From NCBI RefSeq assembly GCF_007991515.1, contig NZ_BJYM01000016.1:1-64000 (forward strand): 64,000 bases of DNA, given 5' to 3'. The translations under genes and the position numbers were made by a program. Positions 8,499 through 16,457 of this stretch are shown in pieces. Below the pieces are notes generated by a model. The model was not told where the DNA came from and ran no database searches. It saw only the letters and a list, made by a program, of their open reading frames with translations. The stretch's first letter is position 1; the number at the start of each line of letters is the position of its first letter. This DNA comes from Oceanobacillus sojae (lineage in GTDB: Bacteria > Bacillota > Bacilli > Bacillales > Amphibacillaceae).

Positions 8499-10237
8499 TG
8501 AATTTGACAGTCGTTTTATTCGAACGTTTAGGTCTATTATTAGTTATTGCCTTTGTTTTGACACGAAGTCCTGGGTTCAGGTCGCTGCTTTACAATGAGT
8601 TCAGCTTTAAAATGGCCGGGATTCATGCGTGCGTATTTGGTTTGTTCGGGATTGCGGGCACATTAACCGGAGTAGTAATCGGGAATGACTTCACAGTGGT
8701 GAATGAATTCGTTTGGAATGTAAAAGATGATCAAATGGTGGTAAGCTCCAGTCTGGTTGCTATTGTAATTGCCGGGCTGCTTGGAGGTCCGGCAGTTGGT
8801 TTAGGAGCCGGAATCATTGCCGGGACACATTTGTTTTTTCTCGGAGGAATCGGTTTTGTGGCTAACAGCCTCGTGAATCCGCTGACAGGACTGCTTGCTG
8901 GGTTTACGGCACGCTTTTTTTCGCAGGAGCGTGTTATATCACCGATAAAAGCACTGTTTATCGGCATATTTCCCCCGATATTATTGATGCATTTATTACT
9001 TATTTTTGATTCACAGGACAGAACAATGATTGAGCTGATTAATGTTATCGGCTTGCCGGTTGTATTATCCAACAGTATTGCTATTGCAATTTTTACAGCA
9101 ATGATTGCTATTGTGCTCAGAGAACAGGAAAATGAAGCAGCATTTGCAACGAGACAGGCATTAACTATTGCTGAGGAGGCGTTGCCTTTTCTAAAGGAGG
9201 AATCATTTCAGAGCAAGGCAGAAGGACTCGCCGATTTGCTCTATGCACGTTTGAAATTAGCAGCTGTTACAGTGACAGACGAAAGGGAAGTAATGGCGCA
9301 TAAGGGGTTGGGAGGAGATCATCATAAAATCGGCAATCGGTTAACAACACAAATTTCCAGACGGGCATTAGCATCAAAGGAGACACTGGTTGCTTACTCT
9401 AAGACAGAAATTCAATGTACGCATAAAAATTGTCCATTGGAAGCTGTAATTATTATCCCAATTTTGGAGGCGCAGCAAACCATCGGGCTGATTAAGTTAT
9501 ACTTTCGCAAGCCACAGCATATTGGTCCGGTAGAGCTGATGCTGGCTGAGGGGCTTGGTCAGCTGATTGCTAATCAATTAAAAACAATTAAAGCAGAGCG
9601 GCTCGAATTGCATACCCGTGATGCAGAGCTAAGCAATTTACAAGCACAAATTAATCCGCATTTTCTATTTAATACACTGCATATGATCGCTGCATTATTT
9701 CGGAAAGATCCTGAAAAAGCAAGACATATAACAGTTCAATTAGCGCAATTTATGCGTTTTAACCTGAAGCTTGTATCGACGCAGCTTGTACCATTGGAAA
9801 AAGAAACAGAGCATGTAAAAGCGTATATCGAGATTATCCAGACCCGATTTACGAGCAGACTACAAATATATTTTTTACAGCCGGAAGGAATCTCTCACCT
9901 GTTAATCCCGCCGTCATCAATTCAGCCTTTAGTTGAAAATAGTGTCAGGCACGGGTTAGAACATGTTTCAGAGGAAGGAAGAATAGATGTGAGGATGGAG
10001 CGGTTTGATGAGCGGATAAAGATAAGTGTGCAGGATAATGGTCAAGGATTTCCTGATCATATTTTACAGCAGGCTGGAGAGACTGTACTGGCAGAAAAGC
10101 AGCATGGTGGAACAGGCTTATATAATGTCAACCAGCGCTTAATTAATCTGCTGGGTAAAGAAGCCCGCTTACATGTACGGAATTTATCTGAAGGCGGAAG
10201 CGAGGTCTATTTTACTATTCCATATCGTGAAGATTAG
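8498..10237 (+). CDS. LytS-type sensor histidine kinase
   Basis: Membrane sensor kinase, about 579 residues. The N-terminal half contains the 5TMR-LYT membrane sensor (residues about 1-210, with GLLGGPAVGLGAG and NSLVNPLTGLLAG repeats), followed by a GAF-like region (about 230-365). The His_kinase domain has the phosphoacceptor His at about 389 in AQINPHFLFNTL, and a C-terminal HATPase has VENSVRHGLEH and DNGQGF. GTG at 8495 or ATG at 8498 can serve as start, both behind AAGGAGAG; the gene overlaps the symporter stop. The partner regulator follows at 14 bp. Known relatives (LytST, BtsSR, YpdAB) sense pyruvate or related metabolites and control carboxylate transporters, which fits the two symporters flanking this pair. 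Confidence 0.9.
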   Translation: MNLTVVLFERLGLLLVIAFVLTRSPGFRSLLYNEFSFKMAGIHACVFGLFGIAGTLTGVVIGNDFTVVNEFVWNVKDDQMVVSSSLVAIVIAGLLGGPAVGLGAGIIAGTHLFFLGGIGFVANSLVNPLTGLLAGFTARFFSQERVISPIKALFIGIFPPILLMHLLLIFDSQDRTMIELINVIGLPVVLSNSIAIAIFTAMIAIVLREQENEAAFATRQALTIAEEALPFLKEESFQSKAEGLADLLYARLKLAAVTVTDEREVMAHKGLGGDHHKIGNRLTTQISRRALASKETLVAYSKTEIQCTHKNCPLEAVIIIPILEAQQTIGLIKLYFRKPQHIGPVELMLAEGLGQLIANQLKTIKAERLELHTRDAELSNLQAQINPHFLFNTLHMIAALFRKDPEKARHITVQLAQFMRFNLKLVSTQLVPLEKETEHVKAYIEIIQTRFTSRLQIYFLQPEGISHLLIPPSSIQPLVENSVRHGLEHVSEEGRIDVRMERFDERIKISVQDNGQGFPDHILQQAGETVLAEKQHGGTGLYNVNQRLINLLGKEARLHVRNLSEGGSEVYFTIPYRED

Positions 10238-10251
10238 AAAGGAAGATTTTT

Positions 10252-11007
10252 ATGATGAAAATCCATACCATGGTTGCTGAAGATGAACAATTGGCACGTG
10301 AAGAATTGATATATTTATTGGAAAGGGAACAAGACATAAAGCTTCTGCCGAGTGCGGAGACAGGAGAGCAGCTGGTAGAACTGTATAAAGAGTATGAGCC
10401 CGATGTTATTTTTTTGGATGTGCATATGCCTGGTATGCGGGGGATAGAGGCTGCGAAGAAAATATTGGAGCTTGCTTATATAGAAACACCATTATTTATT
10501 TTTACAACTGCATATGATGATTATGCAGTCGAAGCTTTCGATATAGAAGCGGTTGACTATATGCTGAAGCCGTATGATACAGAGAGATTTCAAAAGGCAA
10601 TGAATCGTCTCCGCAAGCGGATGCGGCAATTGAAAAGTAAAGATAAACAGTTATCAAAACAAAGTATTCCTTCATCAAGTAAGCTTTTAATCGATAATGA
10701 TGACCGGACAATTGTCTTATCCCCTGATGCGATTTATTATGCTGTACCATATAAGCGGATGTTAGAGATTCACACAGAGGACAAGGTGATTTACAGCAGG
10801 ATGTCATTACAGGAGCTGGAAAAGAAACTGCAAGGTCATGCTTTTTTCAGGACACATCGCAGCTACCTTGTTAATTTGAATCATATACAGGAGATTACAC
10901 CATGGTTTAATGGGGCAAGCAACATCACATTACAGGATAAAAATCAGACGAAGATTCCAGTCAGCCGTACAGCAAGAAAGCATCTTTTTGATTTATTTGG
11001 CAGTTAA
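10252..11007 (+). CDS. LytTR-family response regulator
   Basis: Response regulator of 251 residues. The receiver domain (about 4-120) has the phosphoacceptor Asp in VIFLDVHMPG and the conserved Lys in MLKPYD. The C-terminal LytTR DNA-binding domain (about 145-250) contains FFRTHRSYLVNLNHI. An AAAGGAAG site precedes the start. LytTR domains bind paired direct repeats about two helical turns apart. Three such repeats lie immediately downstream, the first overlapping this gene's stop codon, in front of the DUF485/ActP genes. It therefore very probably activates that operon. Confidence 0.92.
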   Translation: MMKIHTMVAEDEQLAREELIYLLEREQDIKLLPSAETGEQLVELYKEYEPDVIFLDVHMPGMRGIEAAKKILELAYIETPLFIFTTAYDDYAVEAFDIEAVDYMLKPYDTERFQKAMNRLRKRMRQLKSKDKQLSKQSIPSSSKLLIDNDDRTIVLSPDAIYYAVPYKRMLEIHTEDKVIYSRMSLQELEKKLQGHAFFRTHRSYLVNLNHIQEITPWFNGASNITLQDKNQTKIPVSRTARKHLFDLFGS

Positions 11008-11060
11008 CCATTGATGACAAAATTCCAACCGTTCAAACGTAATTTTAAACCATTGAAACA
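11006..11060 (+). promoter_or_regulatory. Three 21-bp-spaced direct repeats, probable LytTR operator
   Basis: AACCATTGA at 11006, AACCGTTCAAAC at 11027 and AACCATTGAAAC at 11048 are spaced exactly 21 bp apart, two helical turns. The third copy ends about 9 bp before the expected -35 of a promoter with TATAAT at 11091-11096 and a poor -35, as expected for an activator-dependent promoter. LytTR proteins of the BtsR/YpdB/LytR group bind this kind of spaced repeat. Confidence 0.75.
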
Positions 11061-11090
11061 AATTCGCATACGTACGCATCCATCTTCCTT

Positions 11091-11112
11091 TATAATTTAG
11101 AAAGCGTTTACA
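11091..11112 (+). promoter_or_regulatory. -10 box followed by a CcpA cre site
   Basis: TATAAT at 11091-11096 is followed at 11099-11112 by AGAAAGCGTTTACA, which matches 13 of 14 positions of the cre consensus TGWAANCGNTNWCA. A cre over the start point would give repression by CcpA when preferred sugars are present. The leader to the first start codon is about 200 nt and shows no clear riboswitch. Confidence 0.75.
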
Positions 11113-11315
11113 AAAGGGTTAACAAAGGGTTGAAGGAGGAATGCCGAGCTTTAGAAAATAATAATTTTTAATGCTTGTTAAGGGAAAGGGTAAGAAGAGC
11201 TGAACGAATCATAAAGAGAGAAGCTGGTCAATGTTACTTTATGGAGCTGGAAGGTTTCTCTGGCGTAGGGATATCGTCTAAAAACTTTTCATTCCGATTT
11301 TCGAGGAGGATGCGG

Positions 11316-11663
11316 ATGGGTGCAGAAAAAGAATATAAGCAGGAGCCTGCAAAAGAAATTAATTTTGTACAAGTAACGGAAAGCAAATCCTTTAAAAAGC
11401 TGATGCATGAGCGGAAAAAATTTATTGTACCGTTAACAATCTTTTTCATGGTATTTTATTTCTTACTACCGGTTTTAACCTCATATACAACTTTTTTAAA
11501 CACACCGGTAATCGGTGATATTTCCTGGGTATGGTTGTTTGCGTTAGCTCAGTTTATCATGACGTGGGTTTTATGCACAGTCTATGTAAAAAAAGCAGCG
11601 GTCTTTGATAAACAGGCGGATGAAATTATAAAAGAGATGGAAGAAGGAGGAGAAGAACAATGA
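11316..11663 (+). CDS. DUF485-family membrane protein (YjcH-like), symporter partner
   Basis: Small membrane protein of 115 residues with two hydrophobic segments (about 37-57 and 71-91) separated by a short loop, typical of DUF485. These genes almost always precede ActP-type symporters, as yjcH-actP does in E. coli. I chose ATG 11316 behind GAGGAGGA; an open frame reaches back to 11175, but those residues look non-coding. The stop overlaps the ActP start by four bases. The molecular role of the family is unknown; it is assumed to support its symporter. Confidence 0.8.
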   Translation: MGAEKEYKQEPAKEINFVQVTESKSFKKLMHERKKFIVPLTIFFMVFYFLLPVLTSYTTFLNTPVIGDISWVWLFALAQFIMTWVLCTVYVKKAAVFDKQADEIIKEMEEGGEEQ

Positions 11664-13204
11664 GTGCAACAGTTATTATCCTCTTTCTTGCTATTGTTTT
11701 ATTAACTTTAGTTATCACTTTTTTTGCTGCTAAAAAGACGCAGACAGCAGGGGATTTTTATACTGCCGGCGGAGGACTCACCGGGCTGCAGAACGGTCTG
11801 GCGATTGCAGGTGACTATTTATCAGCAGCATCTTTTCTGGGAATTGCAGGTGCCATTGCACTATTTGGTTTTGACGGTTTTTTCTACAGTATCGGATTTT
11901 TGATTGCCTATTTAGTTGTTCTGTTCCTTGTAGCTGAACCGTTGCGTAACCTCGGTAAATATACACTGGCTGATATGATTAATTCCCGTTTTGATGCGCG
12001 AAAGGTTCGGGGAGCGGCTGCACTGAATACGATAACAATCAGTACGTTTTATATGATTGCCCAGCTTGTAGGAGCAGGAGCCTTGATACAGTTATTATTT
12101 GGCATTAAATATTGGATGGCGGTGCTGATTGTTGGTGTGATGATGACAATTTACGTTTTGTTTGGCGGGATGATTGCGACGAGCTGGGTACAAATTGTAA
12201 AAGCTGTTCTTCTGATGGCTGGAATGGTCATTATGACATTTCTCGTCTTATTAAAATTTAATTTTAATATTGGACAAATGTTTACGGACGTTAAAACTGT
12301 TACTGCTCATGGAGAAGCATATTTAATGCCTGGACTGCAGTATACAGAACCACTCGGAACCATATCGCTTATGTTAGCTTTAGTACTTGGGACGGCAGGA
12401 TTACCGCACATTCTAATGCGGTTTTTCACTGTCCGGGATGCAAAAACAGCAAGAAGCTCTGTTGTTATCGCAACATGGGTGATTGGAATATTTTATGTAC
12501 TGACATTATTCTTAGGTTTTGGCGCAGCAGCATTTGTAGGCCATGATACTATCATTGCGGCAAATCCGGGCGGCAATATGGCTGCACCATTGCTTGCGCA
12601 GGCTGTTGGTGGAGACATCCTGTTTGCTTTTATCTCAGCAGTTGCTTTTGCAACGATCTTAGCTGTAGTGGCAGGACTTGTGCTTTCTGGTGCTTCGGCA
12701 TTTGCCCATGATTTATATGGTCAAATTATTAAAAGAGGAAATGTGACAGAGAGGGAACAAGTGAAAGCTGCACGCTACGCATCATTGGCTGTGTCTGTTT
12801 TGTCCATTGTTTTAGCGTTATTTGCCCAATATTTAAACGTAGCATTCCTTGTTTCGCTGGCCTTTTGTATTGCGGCAAGTGCCAATTTACCGGTTATTAT
12901 TTACACAGTTTATTGGAAAAGGTTCAATACTGCAGGGGCAGTAACAGCGATGCTGACAGGATTATTATCCGCATTAATTCTTGTATCGATTAGTCCGAGT
13001 GTTTTCTCGCCAATCGAAGGTGCAGCATTATTTGTAGGGGAGCCAATTTTCCCTCTAACCAATCCGGCACTTGTATCCGTCCCTCTGGGATTCCTGGGCG
13101 GATATTTAGGAACACTTTTATCGAAGGAAAAGGATATAAAACGTTATGCAGAGGTGAAGGTGAAGGCAAATACGGGTTACAAAAGCAGTGGTGTGAGTCA
13201 CTAG
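11660..13204 (+). CDS. actP: Sodium:solute symporter (ActP-like), second copy
   Basis: Monocarboxylate:sodium symporter of 514 residues, about 13 membrane segments. It has the same signature regions as the first copy (GLTGLQNGLAIAGDYLSAASFLG, GTAGLPHILMRFFTV). It overlaps the DUF485 gene (ATGA) and uses a GAAGGAGGAG site within it. Placement behind the LytTR repeats and the cre site implies induction by an external carboxylate and repression by preferred sugars. Acetate is the classical substrate of ActP, but pyruvate or lactate cannot be excluded because LytST-like systems often respond to pyruvate. Confidence 0.85.
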   Translation: MSATVIILFLAIVLLTLVITFFAAKKTQTAGDFYTAGGGLTGLQNGLAIAGDYLSAASFLGIAGAIALFGFDGFFYSIGFLIAYLVVLFLVAEPLRNLGKYTLADMINSRFDARKVRGAAALNTITISTFYMIAQLVGAGALIQLLFGIKYWMAVLIVGVMMTIYVLFGGMIATSWVQIVKAVLLMAGMVIMTFLVLLKFNFNIGQMFTDVKTVTAHGEAYLMPGLQYTEPLGTISLMLALVLGTAGLPHILMRFFTVRDAKTARSSVVIATWVIGIFYVLTLFLGFGAAAFVGHDTIIAANPGGNMAAPLLAQAVGGDILFAFISAVAFATILAVVAGLVLSGASAFAHDLYGQIIKRGNVTEREQVKAARYASLAVSVLSIVLALFAQYLNVAFLVSLAFCIAASANLPVIIYTVYWKRFNTAGAVTAMLTGLLSALILVSISPSVFSPIEGAALFVGEPIFPLTNPALVSVPLGFLGGYLGTLLSKEKDIKRYAEVKVKANTGYKSSGVSH

Positions 13205-13215
13205 AGAAAGCAAAG

Positions 13216-13252
13216 AAAAATGTCTGCAGAGATTTGTCTGCAGGCATTTTTG
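13216..13252 (+). terminator. Intrinsic terminator after actP
   Basis: AAAAATGTCTGCAG pairs with CTGCAGGCATTTTT, giving a T-rich 3' arm. Confidence 0.85.
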
Positions 13253-13377
13253 TATGTAATTTTTTAGCGATTTAAATGAAGTATCGTATTAGTTGATTTA
13301 ACGCTTTATTAGTTAACAATAACTCCATTGTATAGCCTCATGATAAAACATACAATAAAGAAGAGAGGAGAGTTCCT

Positions 13378-14508
13378 ATGAGAATGAACATTGGCCCTAT
13401 TATTACGGAAAAAAGAAAAGAGAAAAAGATTACGCAGCAGGAGCTGGCAGATTTTATTGGTGTTTCCAAGGCTTCTGTTTCCAAATGGGAGACAGGGCAA
13501 ACATACCCGGATATCACCTCTCTTCCCATGCTTGCTGCATATTTTAATGTAAGTATTGATTCCTTGCTGGGATATGAATCACAGCTGGATCCAAAAGAGA
13601 TTCAGCATATATATGCTTCATTAAAGGGTGCCTTTGAAACAAAGCCGGCAGAGGATGTCTTAGTTTCCATCAGAAGTTTTATCCGTAGATATTATTCCTG
13701 CTATCCATTTATACTGCAAATGGGGCTGCTTATCATGAATCATATTGACCGCCTTCCCGGAGAAGACGGGGAGGAAAAAAATCAACGCTATATGAACGAG
13801 GCAAAGGATTTATTTGTTCATGTCCGTACACAGGCAAAAGATCCAGAACTGATTACAAAGGCTTTTAAGCTGGAAGCCTATTCATTATTTACGTTAAAAG
13901 AGGCAGACCAGGTTTTAGAAATTCTTGGTGAATATCCTCCTGGTATTTTTCCTGTGGAAAGCTTAATTTCAGGAGCCTTCCAAATGAAAGGAGAGACAGA
14001 TCGGGCAATTGGAACGCTTCAAAGTGCATTATTTCAGTACGTTATTATCGTAATGAGTGCATTTACAAATTATTTGCAGCTATTAATAGAATCACCTGAT
14101 AAATTTAAAGAGACTGTTCAAAGAGGAAAAGCAATTGCAGATACCTTTGAACTCGCTCCGTTACATCCGGTGGCTTTGATGAATTTTCAATTATCAGCTG
14201 CTTTTGGTTATGCACAAATAAAAGAGGAGCATGCGGCACTCTCTATGCTGGAGGAATTTACAGAGGTAATAAAGGAAATCAGCTTCCCGGTAGTTCTTCA
14301 TGGTGACGATTATTTTGATCAAGTAGATGACTGGTTTAATAATCTGGATATCGGCAATCAGATGCCAAGAGACTCTATGCTGGTAAAAGAAAATTTTATA
14401 AGTGCAGTTGTAGATAATCCTTTATTTTTAAATTTACAGGAAAAAGAAAGATTTCAGCAGATAAATATGCAATTAAAGCGCCTGTTGGAAAGTGAGGAAG
14501 GAAAATGA
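13378..14508 (+). CDS. XRE-family regulator with TPR-like C-terminal domain
   Basis: Cytoplasmic regulator, 376 residues. The N-terminal helix-turn-helix (about 6-60) is clear: EKRKEKKITQQELADFIGVSKASVSKWETG. The remainder (about 75-370) is an all-helical, TPR-like region as in peptide-responsive regulators such as the Rgg/PlcR/Rap group, although I cannot show that a peptide is the ligand. The start has AGAGAGGAGAG. The stop overlaps the next small gene, so the regulator is co-translated with a YxlE-like protein and an ABC exporter, which it presumably controls. Confidence 0.85.
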   Translation: MRMNIGPIITEKRKEKKITQQELADFIGVSKASVSKWETGQTYPDITSLPMLAAYFNVSIDSLLGYESQLDPKEIQHIYASLKGAFETKPAEDVLVSIRSFIRRYYSCYPFILQMGLLIMNHIDRLPGEDGEEKNQRYMNEAKDLFVHVRTQAKDPELITKAFKLEAYSLFTLKEADQVLEILGEYPPGIFPVESLISGAFQMKGETDRAIGTLQSALFQYVIIVMSAFTNYLQLLIESPDKFKETVQRGKAIADTFELAPLHPVALMNFQLSAAFGYAQIKEEHAALSMLEEFTEVIKEISFPVVLHGDDYFDQVDDWFNNLDIGNQMPRDSMLVKENFISAVVDNPLFLNLQEKERFQQINMQLKRLLESEEGK

Positions 14509-14717
14509 ATGGTATTTCATTTTTAATGGATCATTTACCACTATTAATACCGCTGATTATACTGCAATTTACGCTGATGATTACAGCACTGGTTCATGTG
14601 ATAAAGCATCCAAATTACCGGTTCGGCACGAAAGGTATGTGGATTTTTATTGTTGTGATTCTACAACTCATTGGTCCTGTTTTTTATTTCGTGTTTGGGA
14701 AAGGAGATAATGAATGA
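14505..14717 (+). CDS. PLDc_N-domain small membrane protein (YxlE-like)
   Basis: A 70-residue protein with two membrane segments (about 10-32 and 44-64) and the PLDc_N signature HPNYRFGTKGMWIFIVVILQLIGPVFYF. The gene overlaps both neighbours by four bases. In B. subtilis the same trio yxlE-yxlF-yxlG sits in the sigY operon, where YxlE counteracts the sigma factor. Here an XRE regulator takes the place of sigY/yxlC. Its biochemical role is unknown; a negative or accessory role for the exporter is an inference from that parallel. Confidence 0.75.
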   Translation: MNGISFLMDHLPLLIPLIILQFTLMITALVHVIKHPNYRFGTKGMWIFIVVILQLIGPVFYFVFGKGDNE

Positions 14718-15649
14718 ATATTATAGAGGTAAAGAATGTTTCTAAAAGCTTTGGCTCCAAGCAGGTTCTGGACGGACTTCATTTAGGCGTTCCCACTGGT
14801 TCCATATTCGGCTTTGTAGGAGGAAATGGGGCAGGTAAAACAACGACGATGAAGCTGATTTTAGGACTTGAGGAAACGACAAGAGGAGATATATTTGTCG
14901 GAGGAGAAAAAGTAACCTTTGGAAACACAAAAACGAACCGAATCACAGGTTATTTATCAGATGTTCCAGAATTTTATCCGTACATGTCTGCAGAAGAATA
15001 TTTAACATTCTGTGGTGAAATCACTGGATTAAAAAAAGCAGAACAAAAACAGAGAATAAAAGAAACTCTGGCACTGGTAGGTCTGGAAGGAAATAAAAAG
15101 AGAATTAAGGGCTTTTCCAGAGGAATGAAACAGCGGTTAGGTATTGCGCAGGCAATGTTAAATAATCCGGAATTACTTATTTGTGATGAGCCGACTTCTG
15201 CGTTAGACCCTGAGGGAAGAAATGAATTCTTAGAACTCCTGGCATCTTTAAAAGGGAAAATGACCATTTTATTTTCTACTCATATTTTAGGAGATGTGGA
15301 GCGTATCTGCGATTATGTAGGAATTTTAGATGAAGGAAAGCTGAAGGTAAGTTCATCGATAGAAGAGTTGAAGCAAACCTATGCGAAACCGCAAATAGAA
15401 TTATTTTTTGATGAAGTGGCAAATTTTTCTGCTCTTGCTGCAGAGCTTAATGCTTTAAAAGAGCAAGGAGTCATTACAGAGGTTGAGAAGATAAACAAAC
15501 GGAATCAGGTTATTATTTCTTATAATAAAGATTATGCAGAGACAGCTGCAGCGCTTTTAGAAAGCTTGATAGCTAAAAAAACGATGCCGATTTCTTTAAG
15601 GAAAATGAATCCTTCTCTGGAATCTATCTTTTTGGAGGTGATTCAATGA
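14714..15649 (+). CDS. ABC exporter ATP-binding protein (YxlF-like)
   Basis: ATPase subunit of 311 residues with Walker A GGNGAGKTT (about 36-44), signature FSRGMKQRLGIAQA, Walker B LLICDEPTSALD and H-loop STH. The C-terminal extension of about 95 residues is typical of ABC-2 type exporters such as BcrA/YxlF. It overlaps YxlE-like and permease genes by four bases on each side, giving a tightly coupled four-gene operon with the XRE regulator. The substrate is not evident; related exporters handle peptides, bacitracin or lantibiotics. Confidence 0.88.
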   Translation: MNIIEVKNVSKSFGSKQVLDGLHLGVPTGSIFGFVGGNGAGKTTTMKLILGLEETTRGDIFVGGEKVTFGNTKTNRITGYLSDVPEFYPYMSAEEYLTFCGEITGLKKAEQKQRIKETLALVGLEGNKKRIKGFSRGMKQRLGIAQAMLNNPELLICDEPTSALDPEGRNEFLELLASLKGKMTILFSTHILGDVERICDYVGILDEGKLKVSSSIEELKQTYAKPQIELFFDEVANFSALAAELNALKEQGVITEVEKINKRNQVIISYNKDYAETAAALLESLIAKKTMPISLRKMNPSLESIFLEVIQ

Positions 15650-16410
15650 AAAATATCTATTACTTTTCCAAAAAGGAATTTTTAGAAAGCTGGCGTACAT
15701 CCAAATTATTTATAGTAATGATTTTTTTTCTTATTTTAGGCATTATGAATCCGTTGATAGCGATATTAACACCGGATATTATCGAGATAAGCTTTGGGGG
15801 TGCACTGCCGGTGAATATCCCGGAACCGTCCTCTCTGGATTCCTGGGGGCAATTTTATCAAAGCATGACCCAAATGGGGTTAATCGTGATTACGCTTTTG
15901 TTCAGTGGAACAATGAGTGGGGAAGTAAGCAAAGGTACGCTGGTTAATCTTGTTACAAAAGGATTAAAGCGATCTACTGTCGTGATTAGTAAAAGTATTT
16001 ATTTAATTCTTCAATGGACTCTTTGTATGTTTTTAGCATTTTTTGTGACCTGGGTCTATACGCTTTATTATTTTACGGATGATAACAGCCCGCATGTTTT
16101 TCTGGCAGTTCTTCCATTATGGATCTTTGGAATCTTATTAGTAACAGCGATACTTTTAACCTCTACCATCTCCAGAAACAGTTATGAGGGCTTGTTGCTG
16201 ACAGGAGGGTTTGTGGTCCTTTTATTTATCGTGAATATCTTTGATAAATTAAAACATTATAATCCCATTACACTTACTAGTGAAAATATTAACTTCCTGC
16301 AGGGGACTTCCAGCTTAGGCAATTATATGCCTGCAATGCTTATTTCTATTTCCTTATCTTTGTTATTTCTCTATCTATCGATTGTTATTTTAAACAAAAA
16401 GAAACTGTAG
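15646..16410 (+). CDS. ABC-2 type exporter permease (YxlG-like)
   Basis: Membrane subunit, 254 residues, with six hydrophobic segments (near 20-40, 80-100, 115-140, 150-172, 180-198 and 225-247) in the pattern of ABC-2 permeases. It follows its ATPase with a four-base overlap. No ribosome binding site stands out beyond GGAGGTG inside the ATPase gene. It closes the operon; a GGAGGAACAATATTG inverted repeat lies between it and the convergent kinase gene. Confidence 0.83.
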   Translation: MKNIYYFSKKEFLESWRTSKLFIVMIFFLILGIMNPLIAILTPDIIEISFGGALPVNIPEPSSLDSWGQFYQSMTQMGLIVITLLFSGTMSGEVSKGTLVNLVTKGLKRSTVVISKSIYLILQWTLCMFLAFFVTWVYTLYYFTDDNSPHVFLAVLPLWIFGILLVTAILLTSTISRNSYEGLLLTGGFVVLLFIVNIFDKLKHYNPITLTSENINFLQGTSSLGNYMPAMLISISLSLLFLYLSIVILNKKKL

Positions 16411-16422
16411 CCGCTTTGGGCA

Positions 16423-16446
16423 GGGAGGAACAATATTGCTCCTCCT
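16423..16446. terminator. Inverted repeat between convergent genes
   Basis: A 24-base near-perfect palindrome with GGAGGA and TCCTCC arms around CAATATTG separates two converging transcripts. There is no clear T run on either side, so termination is only probable. Confidence 0.45.
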
Positions 16447-16457
16447 TACTCCAGGTA

